This document shows positions 1 through 9,898 of a DNA stretch of 64,000 nucleotides, piece after piece; position 1 is the first letter of the stretch; each line of letters opens with the position of its first letter. The notes beneath the pieces were generated by a model. The model worked only from the letters and a program-made list of their open reading frames with translations. It did not search any database and was not told where the DNA came from. The translations under genes and the position numbers were made by a program. Source of the stretch: Skeletonema tropicum (taxonomy: Eukaryota; Bacillariophyta; Thalassiosirophyceae; Thalassiosirales; Thalassiosiraceae); contig JAWZXG010000035.1 of the NCBI GenBank assembly GCA_037178625.1, positions 62,001-126,000 of the forward strand. The letters run 5' to 3'.

Positions 1-1
1 G

Positions 2-1735
2 GCTATCCCATTGGTTTCATTTAGTATCCTTGGAGAGACGGTAATTGGTGATTTTTCATCTGTAGAATGGTGTGCTGTCATCCGAGCATTTCCAATCGTT
101 TCGCGCGCACTAACGACTGGGATGGCCTTGTTGCCTGTAGCAACGAAGGATGTTTGTGCTACAATCAAAGAAAAGGAGGGGTATAAAACCTTTCTCAATC
201 AACGCAGTGTGGAGTCAATCCAAGCAAAAATGTCCTTTGAAGGAACACGTATTGAAGAAGAATCGAAGCAAAAGGCCAAGGAGTATTGGAAGGCTGCATG
301 GGAAGGTGAACTGAAACATGATGCTGATAATGACAACAACAACTCGTTGGTTGAGAACTACTACCTTACAGATGCGCAACGAAGTATTCTTCGCTCTAAA
401 GCACGACCTACTACTGGTTGTAAGTGTGGGAGCAAGACTCATACCTTCGTGTCCGATCCAAAGTGTATTCTTTTCAGAGACGTGAAGCAGTTTTGTGCAC
501 AAAATTCCATCAATGTGCTGGAAGATGAGAAGAAAAAGAAAGGAAAGAAGATATCTACAAAAGGGAAAGGGAAGTTAGAAGCGGCTTACATTCGAAGATT
601 CAACCAGCTTCGTGAAGAGACGGCGGCCACGAAGGAAGAGGCGGAGTTTGTGCTCAAGATGGAGCAGAATCAGTGCATTGGTATGAAGAAGGCTGTCTTT
701 GCGCCAAGCTCGTTGTGTACTGTTGTGCTTTCAGCTGTGGCAGCTGTTATGGATTTCATTCCGAACGATCGTCTTCTCGACCCGGTAGAACCAAAGATGG
801 AAAACAAAATGCCAACTTTACCAAAGCCAGATGTCGATGAGTCGAAGAAACAGTTGGACTCGGATGATGATGACAGTGATGATGAGGATATGCCTTTGAC
901 TGCACTTCTTCAACCTCAAACTTCCCTTAAAAGGGTGGCAAATGATTCCAATCTGCCATCTCCAAAACGGCCAAAGCAAAATGAGAGCAGCATTGGTCAT
1001 AAGTCGAAGGCTGTGCCCAGCGCCTACGTTCTCGGGGAAATTCTTTTGCATATTAGCAAGACTTACGGTCATTTGTTTGTCGAACCTTCTCATCCAAACT
1101 ATGCTTGGCAGCAACGTCATAGATCCACCATCACGACTCCTTTGCCAAAAGAGGTCATGTTTGCGGGTAATCCAAGAAAGCCAGGCAACCTCTCCTTCGA
1201 GAATGTTCGTTTCATGCTAACTGAAGAACGACTTGCACGGCTAAAAAAGAATTGGCTGGGTAATGACGAATTAAAGCTTCCACCTCAGTCTACGAGCGAG
1301 GAAATGGATCGATGGAATGACGAATGGACAGTAACACATCTCTCATCAGACGCAGTTACTGGTATTAGGCACGAAATTGATGTGTTGGAGAATCTGGGCA
1401 TATTGCGGATAAACCATAATGGAAGCGTCGTACTTGCGCAAGGGTGGCAAAGACGAGTCCCGCACATGATATTGAATGAAATGAAGGATGCGTGGGGTTC
1501 AGATATGGATGTAAACAACTTACACTGCATTCACGAAAATATCAAATCGTCTTTAGAAGACGTTTGGGAGCACGACGACGATGAATGTGAGTGGCGTTTT
1601 GAATCAGACAGCCTCGATGATGATGACGATGTAGTTTATGAAGACGAAGAGTATGAGCTTAGAAGGCAGATCTTTTTGGAGAACTATGACGCATTTGTCA
1701 ATTCAAGGAAAGGAGTTGGAGAGTTTGGAATTTAG
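2..1735 (+). CDS. Unrecognised acidic protein, 5' end outside window
   Basis: The frame is open back to base 2 with no stop, so the gene begins upstream of the window; about 577 residues are visible. I do not recognise the family. Counting from base 11, a Cys-x-Cys...His...Cys cluster (C137, C139, H144, C152) resembles a small zinc knuckle. A Lys-rich stretch follows (about 175-190), then an acidic Asp run (about 281-296), then a short basic SPKRPKQ patch that could be a nuclear localisation signal. The C-terminal 70 residues are again very acidic. These traits suggest a nuclear or nucleic-acid-associated protein, which is inference only. The stop lies 14 bases from the stop of the convergent gene at 1750-3786, and an AATAAA-like stretch lies in the gap, so the two transcripts must overlap. 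A domesticated transposon protein is a possible alternative because such knuckles are common there. Confidence 0.75.
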   Translation, partial: AIPLVSFSILGETVIGDFSSVEWCAVIRAFPIVSRALTTGMALLPVATKDVCATIKEKEGYKTFLNQRSVESIQAKMSFEGTRIEEESKQKAKEYWKAAWEGELKHDADNDNNNSLVENYYLTDAQRSILRSKARPTTGCKCGSKTHTFVSDPKCILFRDVKQFCAQNSINVLEDEKKKKGKKISTKGKGKLEAAYIRRFNQLREETAATKEEAEFVLKMEQNQCIGMKKAVFAPSSLCTVVLSAVAAVMDFIPNDRLLDPVEPKMENKMPTLPKPDVDESKKQLDSDDDDSDDEDMPLTALLQPQTSLKRVANDSNLPSPKRPKQNESSIGHKSKAVPSAYVLGEILLHISKTYGHLFVEPSHPNYAWQQRHRSTITTPLPKEVMFAGNPRKPGNLSFENVRFMLTEERLARLKKNWLGNDELKLPPQSTSEEMDRWNDEWTVTHLSSDAVTGIRHEIDVLENLGILRINHNGSVVLAQGWQRRVPHMILNEMKDAWGSDMDVNNLHCIHENIKSSLEDVWEHDDDECEWRFESDSLDDDDDVVYEDEEYELRRQIFLENYDAFVNSRKGVGEFGI

Positions 1736-1749
1736 GTGTAATAAAATAA

Positions 1750-3786
1750 TTAGCTTTCCTTCGAATGTTTCTTGTGTTTCTTCTTCGACTTCTTTTGCTT
1801 GGCATCCTTTTGCTTCTTTCTCTTTCGCCCGCTCTCTGTTGTCGTAGCTAAGTCGCTTGCAACGGCTTCGGATGAATTAGTTTCTAATACATGCCGCAAG
1901 ATGCCAAACAGTTTTGATTGATACTGCAAGTGCTGTAGCATGACTACGGTGAGAGCTTCGCAATCTTGAGCTTCACGAACCTGTAGTGATTGTGTCATAA
2001 CTTGAATCTTGGCTCTTGTTATTGTATCAATGATTCTCCCATGCAAGCTTTCCATTTTGTCGTTTGTGTGACCATTTTGATCTCTGACTTCTAAAATGGC
2101 AAGCAACGTCGAGCTCTCACCGGCATCTTCCGATGAACAATCTTCAGCGTACGCTAACTCCATCACTTGCTTTGACGTCCCTTGAAACTCGTCCGTAAAA
2201 TCTAATGCATACACATCACCTTCTTGGTCGGTGTATGCAGATAAAATCTCAGTTACACTTTTGCTTTCAGCTTCATCACGACGGCGACATAACTCCTCCA
2301 GAATTTGTCTTTCCGAAGGTGCAGCTTGATGCTTCTCCGCCAAGGAAGAAATAAAATCCCTTTGATCCAAGTTGATAGTCAAACCATCTTGGAAAATGAA
2401 ACTGAGTTTGTTGTCTAGTGCATCTCTAGTGGTACCTGCGAATTTCGACCTGTACAAGCTGCATACGCAGAGACGTACCATACACCAGTGCACGCGACAT
2501 CTCTTGTTTGGATCCGCCGTTAGTGAAGCAGAGTCTATTGGGATCATTGCTATCGTGTGAAGTAATTTCTTATGTGTCGTATTGTTGTTCAAGGGTTGGG
2601 TTGAAGCCATCAATTCCTGTGACTGCTTTTGGTTTTGTTTCCGTTCCCACAACTTGATCAGTCCACCTCCCAACAATCCCTTGTAAAAATGATATCCAGC
2701 AACACAAACAATCTTACTGGTAAACTCAGGAATCGGCCCTAACCTACACGGCAGCAGCGGTATCTTCATCTGCTCGCAGACATTGGAAAGAGACGCATTC
2801 TCTGCATCTGTCATATCACGTACAGCTCCACAGAATAGAAACATGTGTTTCACTTCTTTATTTCTAACATACAACTCCTTTGACCAGCATGGTAGCTCTG
2901 AATCACAAGATTCGTGTAGATATGCTGCAAGAACATCGGTTGAATAATCATTATTTGTTGGGTCAACTCCTTTTGCCCCTGATAGGATCTTACGAAATGT
3001 TCTCTCAATTCTGCTACTGTCAGGTTGTCCATTACTAGAATCACTACTACTAGCACCACCACCGTCATGTTTCTTGGCCTTGTCCCAAACAGTTTGCAAT
3101 TTGTTCTTGTTAAATTTCTTCAATGCAACAGCCAGTGGAACATTCAAGTGATGCGACCTTAAAAACTCTAGAGAACATGTAGATTGTAGTATGTTTACTG
3201 CATCTCGTTTAGATGCAGGCATGTGACTTGGCAGTTTGTGTTTCGACTTGCTATTGGATGCATTATCAGCAGCCTGATTTGGCGGAGACTCGTCCAAGAC
3301 ACATTTCGTAAGTAATTGAAATGATGTTGATCTACCGCTAACGTTGTGGTTGTCCTGATTTCTGGTAAAGGAACTTCCCATCGTTCCTATTGATGATATA
3401 TGTTGTTGCGTTCGCAGACGAGTTGCCTCGTTTGCTGCTTGCTTCCAAGCCGTGACAATATCTTTCTCCAGTGGCGGAGGCTGCTGTTCAAATAATGATG
3501 ATGCAGTCAACTGCTCCTCCTCTCTTCTAGACTTTGACGACGACAGACTCATTCTCATGTAAGAATCTTCGTATAGCAAGATTAATTCGCAGGACCGACC
3601 ATCCGTAGTATTAGCGGGGGCCCCAGCGGCACTGAAGAGCGTAACTGCCACACATCGCACCAGTGCATCTTGCCGATGACGATAGCGCTTATCATCGCCA
3701 TTTGGTCTGTAGAGCGATGAGTCTGCGCCGTTGCCGCTGCACAGGAGGACGAATGTAAGCTTTTGCATGTGATCCATGGGTATCAA
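1750..3786 (-). CDS. Unrecognised 678-residue protein with basic tail
   Basis: A single uninterrupted frame of 678 codons begins at an ATG (MIPMDHMQ...). I do not recognise the family. The N-terminal 80 residues look like a folded beta-rich module ending in LILLYEDSYMRMSL. A low-complexity Ser/Gln region follows, then a helical segment near residues 200-240 containing LAVALKKFNKNK, then a conserved-looking hydrophobic block at about 345-375 (CRLGPIPEFTSKIVCVAGYH). The last 25 residues are almost pure Lys/His/Ser and would act as a nuclear or nucleolar signal. The gene converges on its left neighbour with 14 bases between stops and diverges from the lipase gene across about 270 bases that must hold both promoters. 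No obvious intron sites break it. Nuclear or nucleolar location is inferred from the tail only. Confidence 0.75.
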   Translation of the reverse strand: MIPMDHMQKLTFVLLCSGNGADSSLYRPNGDDKRYRHRQDALVRCVAVTLFSAAGAPANTTDGRSCELILLYEDSYMRMSLSSSKSRREEEQLTASSLFEQQPPPLEKDIVTAWKQAANEATRLRTQQHISSIGTMGSSFTRNQDNHNVSGRSTSFQLLTKCVLDESPPNQAADNASNSKSKHKLPSHMPASKRDAVNILQSTCSLEFLRSHHLNVPLAVALKKFNKNKLQTVWDKAKKHDGGGASSSDSSNGQPDSSRIERTFRKILSGAKGVDPTNNDYSTDVLAAYLHESCDSELPCWSKELYVRNKEVKHMFLFCGAVRDMTDAENASLSNVCEQMKIPLLPCRLGPIPEFTSKIVCVAGYHFYKGLLGGGLIKLWERKQNQKQSQELMASTQPLNNNTTHKKLLHTIAMIPIDSASLTADPNKRCRVHWCMVRLCVCSLYRSKFAGTTRDALDNKLSFIFQDGLTINLDQRDFISSLAEKHQAAPSERQILEELCRRRDEAESKSVTEILSAYTDQEGDVYALDFTDEFQGTSKQVMELAYAEDCSSEDAGESSTLLAILEVRDQNGHTNDKMESLHGRIIDTITRAKIQVMTQSLQVREAQDCEALTVVMLQHLQYQSKLFGILRHVLETNSSEAVASDLATTTESGRKRKKQKDAKQKKSKKKHKKHSKES

Positions 3787-4054
3787 GAGCCGCCTTGGGA
3801 TGAAGAAGAGCCAACAGTCTCCATCAACTCACACTGACACGCTATGAGCTTGAGCTCGTCCAAGCTATCAGCAGAGATCTACAGATCTGATGTTGGGGGA
3901 ATATTTTCTACTAATTCCTACCGCTGGCTCTTCCGACAGACGACATTATTATTTATGAACCAAGCTAAGGAAAGCTAAAACAGAAATAACAGCTGTCTGC
4001 ATCGGTTTGAAGCCGTTGATCACATAAGTAATGCTTGCTGAACAATAAATATAG

Positions 4055-5914
4055 TTGTGGTCTGCTGCGATGTTGCGTTTGAAAGTGGTGGCACTGCTGC
4101 TACTATCGTCGGGCAGTAGCCTTGCAGTTCTTTTCGATGCGCCACCTTATAATACACGCCCAATATCAATCCACAAAGACTTTATACCTCGCGGCGGAGA
4201 AAGTAATAATGGTGGTGTTGAGCTAGAACGACCAAGAAGAATTCGATTCGGTAGAATACACAAACGCTTATGGTTTGGGGCAAGAAAATTGATTGTTCAG
4301 AGTACAGTTGTGTTTCGAAGAGGAAGGGTGGTGGTGGAAAGTTTAGTTGATCAAAATTATGATGATGAAATATTACAGGAAGATCACGCATTTGATGAAC
4401 TTGATACCATTATTTTCGACCATGAGGTTGACACCACCACTTCCTCTAACAATCAATCTACTTACGATGGTGATGATGATGCCTTCTTCACAACCACCAA
4501 ACCTCCGCGGGAGGCAGCATCCAGAAAAGGATGGAAGAGACGTGCTCTTCGTGCATGGTTACGAAAGATTGAGCACAATTTTCTAAGTCCAGAAACAGCG
4601 AGGGCAATCAACACTATACAAAAGATATTGGCGGCTTTTCCTGAGTATGGAGTGGTTGATTTGTTTGGATTGTATTCACCAAAGGAAGTTGTACTTTCCA
4701 TTCTGGCCTTGTCGAGACTACAACATGTAGTAGCAACTCGTAAAGCTGAGTACGATGATGAGGATGAGGAAAAGAATGAGACTGTGATCGACAAAAGCGT
4801 TATAGAAGAACTTGCTTACTACAGCATATTTGCAAATGTGGCATACGGATGGAAAGGAGCAGCGTTCTGTGGTCGAATCCCCCTATTCGGAAATAACAAT
4901 CGCGCTTTAATGACACGTACAGGGATAGAACAAAACGATATCTTGATGACGAAATGGCATTCGAAAACAAATCGTCCAGCCTTCTTTCTCGTGAGGGATA
5001 AAGAGCGTAACGCTATTGTGCTTAGTATTAGGGGAACCTTATCTCCGCGTGATGTCCTCACTGATCTTTGTGCAAGTTGTGAAAATTTCTTGGTAGAAGA
5101 TAATCCAGAAGTTTTGTCCGCAGCAGAGGAAGAACAGACGATTGCAGCAGACTCTGAGTCATCATTGGGAGATATTGATGAGAGCATAATGTCATCATCT
5201 GATTGGGGACAGATTCAATTCTCTCGAGCTCATTCAGGTATGGTTGAAGCAGCTAGAGGTGTTGCAAGGATGACTGCGAAGATCATTTCGGATGAACTCC
5301 AATCAGATCCTAACTTATCTTTAGTAATTGTTGGTCACAGTCTAGGTGGGGGCGTTGCAGCCGTTCTTGCAACCATGTGGAAACAACGATTTGCAAATAG
5401 AGTGCGATCCATCGGGTTCGGCAACCCATGTGTCTTCCCATTGGCAATTACCAGCTCCTGCGATAATATTATTTCGGTGACGGGAGAAGGAGATCCTTTT
5501 GCATGTTTCAGTCTTGGGCATATTGCTAATCTTACGAAAGCTCTGTCGAAGCTTTGCTCCGATGATGGATTTCGAGATGAGATAATGCAACATACCGGAA
5601 CGACCAACTGGTTGCGGCCAGAAGATTTATCTGAAGAAGATTACGCTTGGTGTGTGAATGCCATGACGTTCTTACGGAAACAAATGAATTCCGAAATTCT
5701 TGTCCCGCCCGGAGTGATTTATGTGATGAGTGGGTCACTATTTGATTTTCCTGTGGATGAAAGTGAGTCTTCAGTGAAGAGATACAGTATTCGTTCTGTT
5801 GATCCTACTGTATTCGATGAGATGCGTGTCAGTCCGCGTATGTTTGATTTATCGCGTCATGTCCCGGCGAGATATGAAGCTGTATTACAACGTATTGCTG
5901 CATCCGTTGAATAA
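4055..5914 (+). CDS. Class 3 lipase, DAG-lipase-like
   Basis: The 619-residue product is an alpha/beta hydrolase of the lipase class 3 family, closest in layout to sn-1-specific diacylglycerol lipases that release fatty acid from DAG. The nucleophile elbow GHSLGGG places Ser429 as nucleophile; Asp480 (GEGDPF) and His602 (SRHVPARY) are well placed to complete the triad. The segment AHSGMVEAARG just before the elbow matches the family pattern. The start gives a hydrophobic N-terminus (residues 1-25) that reads as a signal peptide; a second in-frame ATG lies five codons on. Residues 90-150 are acidic and low in complexity, and a second acidic insert (about 350-375) precedes the elbow. There is no multi-pass N-terminal membrane domain as in animal DAGL-alpha, so it is a soluble or peripheral enzyme of the secretory system or plastid. 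Substrate is inferred from family only. Confidence 0.85.
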   Translation: MWSAAMLRLKVVALLLLSSGSSLAVLFDAPPYNTRPISIHKDFIPRGGESNNGGVELERPRRIRFGRIHKRLWFGARKLIVQSTVVFRRGRVVVESLVDQNYDDEILQEDHAFDELDTIIFDHEVDTTTSSNNQSTYDGDDDAFFTTTKPPREAASRKGWKRRALRAWLRKIEHNFLSPETARAINTIQKILAAFPEYGVVDLFGLYSPKEVVLSILALSRLQHVVATRKAEYDDEDEEKNETVIDKSVIEELAYYSIFANVAYGWKGAAFCGRIPLFGNNNRALMTRTGIEQNDILMTKWHSKTNRPAFFLVRDKERNAIVLSIRGTLSPRDVLTDLCASCENFLVEDNPEVLSAAEEEQTIAADSESSLGDIDESIMSSSDWGQIQFSRAHSGMVEAARGVARMTAKIISDELQSDPNLSLVIVGHSLGGGVAAVLATMWKQRFANRVRSIGFGNPCVFPLAITSSCDNIISVTGEGDPFACFSLGHIANLTKALSKLCSDDGFRDEIMQHTGTTNWLRPEDLSEEDYAWCVNAMTFLRKQMNSEILVPPGVIYVMSGSLFDFPVDESESSVKRYSIRSVDPTVFDEMRVSPRMFDLSRHVPARYEAVLQRIAASVE

Positions 5915-6083
5915 GCGTTGGCGAGTGATAGACGATTTGGATCTGCTTCGTGAGCTGCAATAATGTAAACTAAGTGTAAATTATCGTTGAAACACTTCAA
6001 TTGTTATCATCGTAACTATGTGTACCGATAAATTAATATAACAACAGTAACATGTCAGTAATGTCTGCATTCTCGTATACAAC

Positions 6084-6874
6084 TCAAAGATCCAACTTGG
6101 CACAATCATGCTTCTCAAATCCACCAATTAATTGTTCTGTATTACCAATCGCCGGAAAGAAATGAACCTGACCACGCACAGCACCCTTGGCAAGAGCCTC
6201 TTCGCTATTCGCCTGTTCTCCTGGGCCAATATTCCATTGATCTTCCGGTGTTTGAGTTTCCTTAAAGTAAATCAAAATGGGAAAGTTCTGACTTGGGAAG
6301 ACGTCGTAGTTTACAAAGCTTTTGTATGCCCAAACATTCTCTCCGCCGACGACTACATTCTCGCCTGTCGACTCCAAATTTGATTTGACCAATGAGAAGT
6401 TGTCGTCGTCGAACGTGAAACTGGGCGAGCAGCGATTGAGTTATGTTATTGAGCGCGTGAGATGGGCAGGAATTATATCATGTATTGAAATAGAGACACG
6501 CAGCTAGCAGCTAGGCGATGTGTATGATCTTACCGCAATGTAGTTGTTTGAAATGCCAAGAAAAGACCAAAAAGTGTCAAAGGGATTCCTCCCAAAAACG
6601 CTGATAGCTTCGACTTCAATGGAGATCCGGGTACGCCAAAGGCAGCTCCTAGAGCCAACGATCCTAGTGCAAGATTATAGCTCGGCTCTACGATTTCTGT
6701 CCCAACAGCGAGGCTAGTGGTGGATGTGGTTTTTGAAGTTGTTGTTGGCCGGGCAAGATCGACTCTCTTCGATGTCGAGCGAGTTACAGTGGCAGGGGAA
6801 GACGACGAGGCAGTGAACGACTGCACTGGGCCGCAACTTAGTAGTAGAAGAAGGGAAGATTTCAATAGATTCAT
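6084..6874 (-). CDS. DUF3119 plastid protein, two exons
   Basis: I join exon 1 (6874-6534) to exon 2 (6420-6084) across a 112-base intron with GTAAGA donor and CCCAG acceptor; phases match and give 225 residues. The start at 6874 (MNLLKSSLLLLL) was preferred to longer upstream frames because it opens directly into a signal peptide followed by VQSFTASS, an acceptable diatom plastid-import motif. Exon 1 ends with two hydrophobic segments (LALGSLALGAAFGVPG and LSAFLGGIPLTLFGLFLAF) that should span a membrane. Across the junction the protein reads LRFTFDDDNFSLV, then GENVVVGGENVWAYKSF and ILIYFKETQTPEDQW, the hallmark blocks of DUF3119, a family shared by cyanobacteria and plastids with no known reaction. 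A thylakoid or envelope membrane location is likely. It diverges from the J-protein gene over about 300 bases. Confidence 0.85.
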
Positions 6875-7081
6875 GTTGGCGTAGGTAGGTGTGTTCGATG
6901 TCGAAGTGGCGGTGTTGATCTGCGTTATGATGTTGATGAATCGCACTTGAAGATCGTAAGTATGGTAGGAAGGCCTTGCGCAAAAAGATTTGAAGCGCAT
7001 AAATGAGTACTGATTCCGAAAGATTTGGCCGAGACCTGTTGAGAAATTTGAATACTTTTTGAATTTTTTTGAATTTCAACC

Positions 7082-7120
7082 CTCGCACCTCGCACCTCGC
7101 ACCTCGCACCTCGCACCTCG
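7082..7120. repeat. 7-bp tandem repeat CTCGCAC
   Basis: Five perfect head-to-tail copies of CTCGCAC plus a partial copy lie in the region shared by the divergent DUF3119 and J-protein genes. The J-protein frame runs through it without a stop from 7069, but codons there are repetitive (Ser-His-Leu-Ala-Pro-Arg-Thr), so it is more likely 5' UTR or promoter. Confidence 0.9.
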
Positions 7121-7179
7121 ACAACAACCGAACCTCATTGCCAATGCACTGCGATTCTAACAAATACAATACACAAGAC

Positions 7180-8193
7180 ATGTCAGCCGCAACTATCCTC
7201 GCTGAAGCCTATGGCGAATCTGCCAATCTCTATACCGACGTTCTCAACGTCTCTTCCGATGCAACACCGTCCCAACTGCGCAAAGGCTACTACAAACTCT
7301 GCCTCAAATACCACCCAGACAAACTATCACCAACTCTATCCCATGATGAGAAAGAATTGGCCAAGAAGAAATTCCAAGCGATATCATTGGCATACACTAT
7401 TCTAAGTGATGAAGAGAAGCGAAAAGAGTACGATGAGACTGGTGACTTGTATGATGACGATGAAGATTTGCCAAGTAAAGAGGGGATGAAACAATGGACA
7501 GATTATTTCGATGCCGTTTTCCCAAAAGTGACAACCGCAGATATTGATGCGTTTGAAGTAAAATACAAGTGCTCTGATGAGGAAGAGAAGGATGTATTGC
7601 GATATTATGCGCACTTCAAGGGTGATTTGAACAAAATGGTCGAATGTGTCATGCTGAGTTCGGATGCGGATAAGGAACGATGGGTGAAGGACTACATAAA
7701 TCCAGCTATTCAGAAAGGCGATGTAGAGGATTACAAGGATAAGATCAAAAAGACCATTGGGAGCGCTCCATCAAAGAGTAAAAGAGCCAAAAAGGGAAGA
7801 GGCAAGAAGAAAGCTGATGAAGCAGAGTTGGATGATAGTGATGATGATGATGATGTACCCATGGCAGAAGTTGTTGATGAAGAAAAGCAAAGTGCAAAGG
7901 TAAAATCGTCCACCAAGAACAAAACCCCCAAAGCACCTCCTAAGAAGAAGGCCAAGACTACAAAGAAGAACAGCTCATCTGAGGATGATCTCATTGCTCA
8001 GATTCGTGGAAATGCCTTGGCTCGTAACAGACAAGCGGGATTTGATTCATTGATGGCTGGTTTGGAAGATAAGTATGGCGGTGGTAAGAAGAAAAAGAAG
8101 GGTAAGAAGGCAAGTGGTGGTGACATTGATGATGCAGAATTTGAAAGGATTCAGGCTGGAATGATGAAGAAGAAGTCGCGACAGAAGAAGTAA
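7180..8193 (+). CDS. J-domain protein, DNAJC9-like
   Basis: From the ATG at 7180 the product has 337 residues. Residues 13-85 form a J domain with the HPD motif at 45-47, which stimulates Hsp70 ATPase. The following block (residues about 105-200, including KYKCSDEEEKDVLRYYAHFKGDLNKMVE) matches the conserved middle of DNAJC9-type co-chaperones, which in animals also bind histones H3-H4. The tail is a Lys-rich series with acidic patches (DDSDDDDD) and ends in basic KKKSRQKK, fitting a nuclear protein. The frame is open upstream to 7069, but that extension runs through the 7-bp repeat; the start at 7180 sits directly before the J domain and is preferred, with ATG 7144 as alternative. Nuclear location and histone binding are inferred from family. 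Confidence 0.85.
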   Translation: MSAATILAEAYGESANLYTDVLNVSSDATPSQLRKGYYKLCLKYHPDKLSPTLSHDEKELAKKKFQAISLAYTILSDEEKRKEYDETGDLYDDDEDLPSKEGMKQWTDYFDAVFPKVTTADIDAFEVKYKCSDEEEKDVLRYYAHFKGDLNKMVECVMLSSDADKERWVKDYINPAIQKGDVEDYKDKIKKTIGSAPSKSKRAKKGRGKKKADEAELDDSDDDDDVPMAEVVDEEKQSAKVKSSTKNKTPKAPPKKKAKTTKKNSSSEDDLIAQIRGNALARNRQAGFDSLMAGLEDKYGGGKKKKKGKKASGGDIDDAEFERIQAGMMKKKSRQKK

Positions 8194-8276
8194 CTTGTTG
8201 TGAGCATTGACCTCACCTTCTTCTTCATGCCTGCCGCATTCATTAATAGTTAATATTCATAGACATGTGCCTTATT

Positions 8277-9806
8277 TTAAAGCTTTGATTCGTTTGTGGA
8301 AGCATGCTGAAGCAACAAAGGTGCAATCTGCTTTCTAGAACCTTTTGGATTTCCTTGCCGAAACACGCGTATCTTCATACCATCTTGCGAGTAATCGTTA
8401 CAATCTTCTCGCTCGGCCATGTCCAAATCTGAGGCGTCAGGATGATCCAACAGAAACTGGGCGAATGAATCTACGACATTGTCATCATTACCAGCCAACA
8501 AAAGCTCTCGCTTCGGCTTGTCATCAAAAAATGTAACACCCAATACACCAAATAGATTCACATCTTCTGAAGCGATAAATGATTTCATGCTGTCTATGAA
8601 TCCATCCTTGGTGAGTAGATCATCCATTGTAATGATCACAGACGACAATCCAATCGATGATTTATCATCCACTACGAATTTCTTGTAATCAATCCTCAAA
8701 CAATTCATTGCCGACATTTCCAGCCAAAATTTGGGATCACTTTTGGCACCAATCAATGCATCGAATAATGCTTTTCGATCTGGCGTGTTGCATCTACCAT
8801 TTGGAAATATTCTATCCAGAGTAGCCCCATCCATCAGTGACGGCACAGTGTCCGCACAAGATGACCAATCGGTTCGGCTCAGCAGTTGTTGTATCGCTTC
8901 CTCGTCACGAGGTGTACCCTTCTTTGCCTCTGGGAGCATATTGATGGAATCAAGAAGGATCACACCCAAGAGTGACAATCCTAATGCACCATCAATCTTT
9001 AGAGACGAGTCTGAATCTGACATGCTCTGAAACAAACGTTCGGCAACAAGCGTACAAGTGCTTGCAACGGTAGCATGACCATTCTCAAATGCAATAATAC
9101 GATTTACGGAGTCTACTTGTTCATGGTGATTCTCATCTTTGTGATGGTCGACAATTTCCTTTACCATTGAATTTAAATGAGAGTACATGGGGCGTAATCT
9201 ATTATGATCCACCAATGTAATTGTCGTATCCAGATCAGTCGAAGCACCAGAAGATGATGATGGCAAGAGATGCTTTGTGACAACATCATCATCAATATAA
9301 ATCAGCTTTTCAACATTAATTCCCACCATATCCAGAAGTAAAGCAGCATCCCTTCTTAGTTCCATCTCTGCCCGAGGAATGCTTACAATGGGAACCTGAA
9401 AGGTATTGTCAGATGGAGATTTAAAGTTGGATGACGTGACATATCCAAGTGTTAGCGCAGAAATGATCGAATCGGCATCGCCTGCTTCATTCCCTATAAT
9501 CACGCTGTTGACTCGCTTTGTTGCAGTCTTATTGCTCTGGTCAGCATCCGCTAAAGATGCTGCTGGAACACTTGACTCCAGAAATGATGCAAAACTTGTA
9601 TTGCCAATCTGTTGTGATTGATGCGTGATAGTGGCCGATAATGCCGATGACGATGACAGAGCCATCTTATTATTGAAGGCAGAAAATCGAATGTTGCGTG
9701 CAACGAAAGGCGCAAACGCGTCAACTGCTGCCAGTGATCTGAGCAATGTTATGGTTGCAATGATTACTTGAAGGAGTAGCAGTAGGGATAGTAGCTGCCT
9801 CGCCAT
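8277..9806 (-). CDS. Plastid-targeted exopolyphosphatase/prune-like (DHH)
   Basis: The 509-residue product belongs to the DHH-DHHA2 phosphoesterases (yeast PPX1, animal prune, family II pyrophosphatases), metal-dependent enzymes that remove terminal phosphate from polyphosphate or split pyrophosphate. Motif I is GNEAGDADS (106-113), a variant of the yeast GNESADLDS pattern. An aspartate motif lies at VDHNR (199-203) and the DHH signature is VDHHKD (219-224). The C-terminal DHHA2 region begins near residue 310. Residues 1-30 form a signal peptide directly followed by FAPF at 31-34, so the site reads AVDA|FAPF, the classic diatom plastid bipartite signal. A short Ser-rich transit region follows before the domain at about 100. 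A plastid polyphosphate or pyrophosphate hydrolase is therefore inferred; which substrate is used cannot be told. Confidence 0.85.
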   Translation of the reverse strand: MARQLLSLLLLLQVIIATITLLRSLAAVDAFAPFVARNIRFSAFNNKMALSSSSALSATITHQSQQIGNTSFASFLESSVPAASLADADQSNKTATKRVNSVIIGNEAGDADSIISALTLGYVTSSNFKSPSDNTFQVPIVSIPRAEMELRRDAALLLDMVGINVEKLIYIDDDVVTKHLLPSSSSGASTDLDTTITLVDHNRLRPMYSHLNSMVKEIVDHHKDENHHEQVDSVNRIIAFENGHATVASTCTLVAERLFQSMSDSDSSLKIDGALGLSLLGVILLDSINMLPEAKKGTPRDEEAIQQLLSRTDWSSCADTVPSLMDGATLDRIFPNGRCNTPDRKALFDALIGAKSDPKFWLEMSAMNCLRIDYKKFVVDDKSSIGLSSVIITMDDLLTKDGFIDSMKSFIASEDVNLFGVLGVTFFDDKPKRELLLAGNDDNVVDSFAQFLLDHPDASDLDMAEREDCNDYSQDGMKIRVFRQGNPKGSRKQIAPLLLQHASTNESKL

Positions 9807-9898
9807 TGTTTGGCTGGCAGGCTGAATGAGGCAACGGCGTTTGAATAATGTGCGTTGCTACTTTTTTACCACATACAGAACAATAAGAGAGGTTCCAC

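Noticed and set aside
7069..7179. 37-codon N-terminal extension of the J-protein
   Set aside because: It is encoded mainly by the 7-bp repeat and gives a low-complexity peptide; the ATG at 7180 lies just before the J domain.
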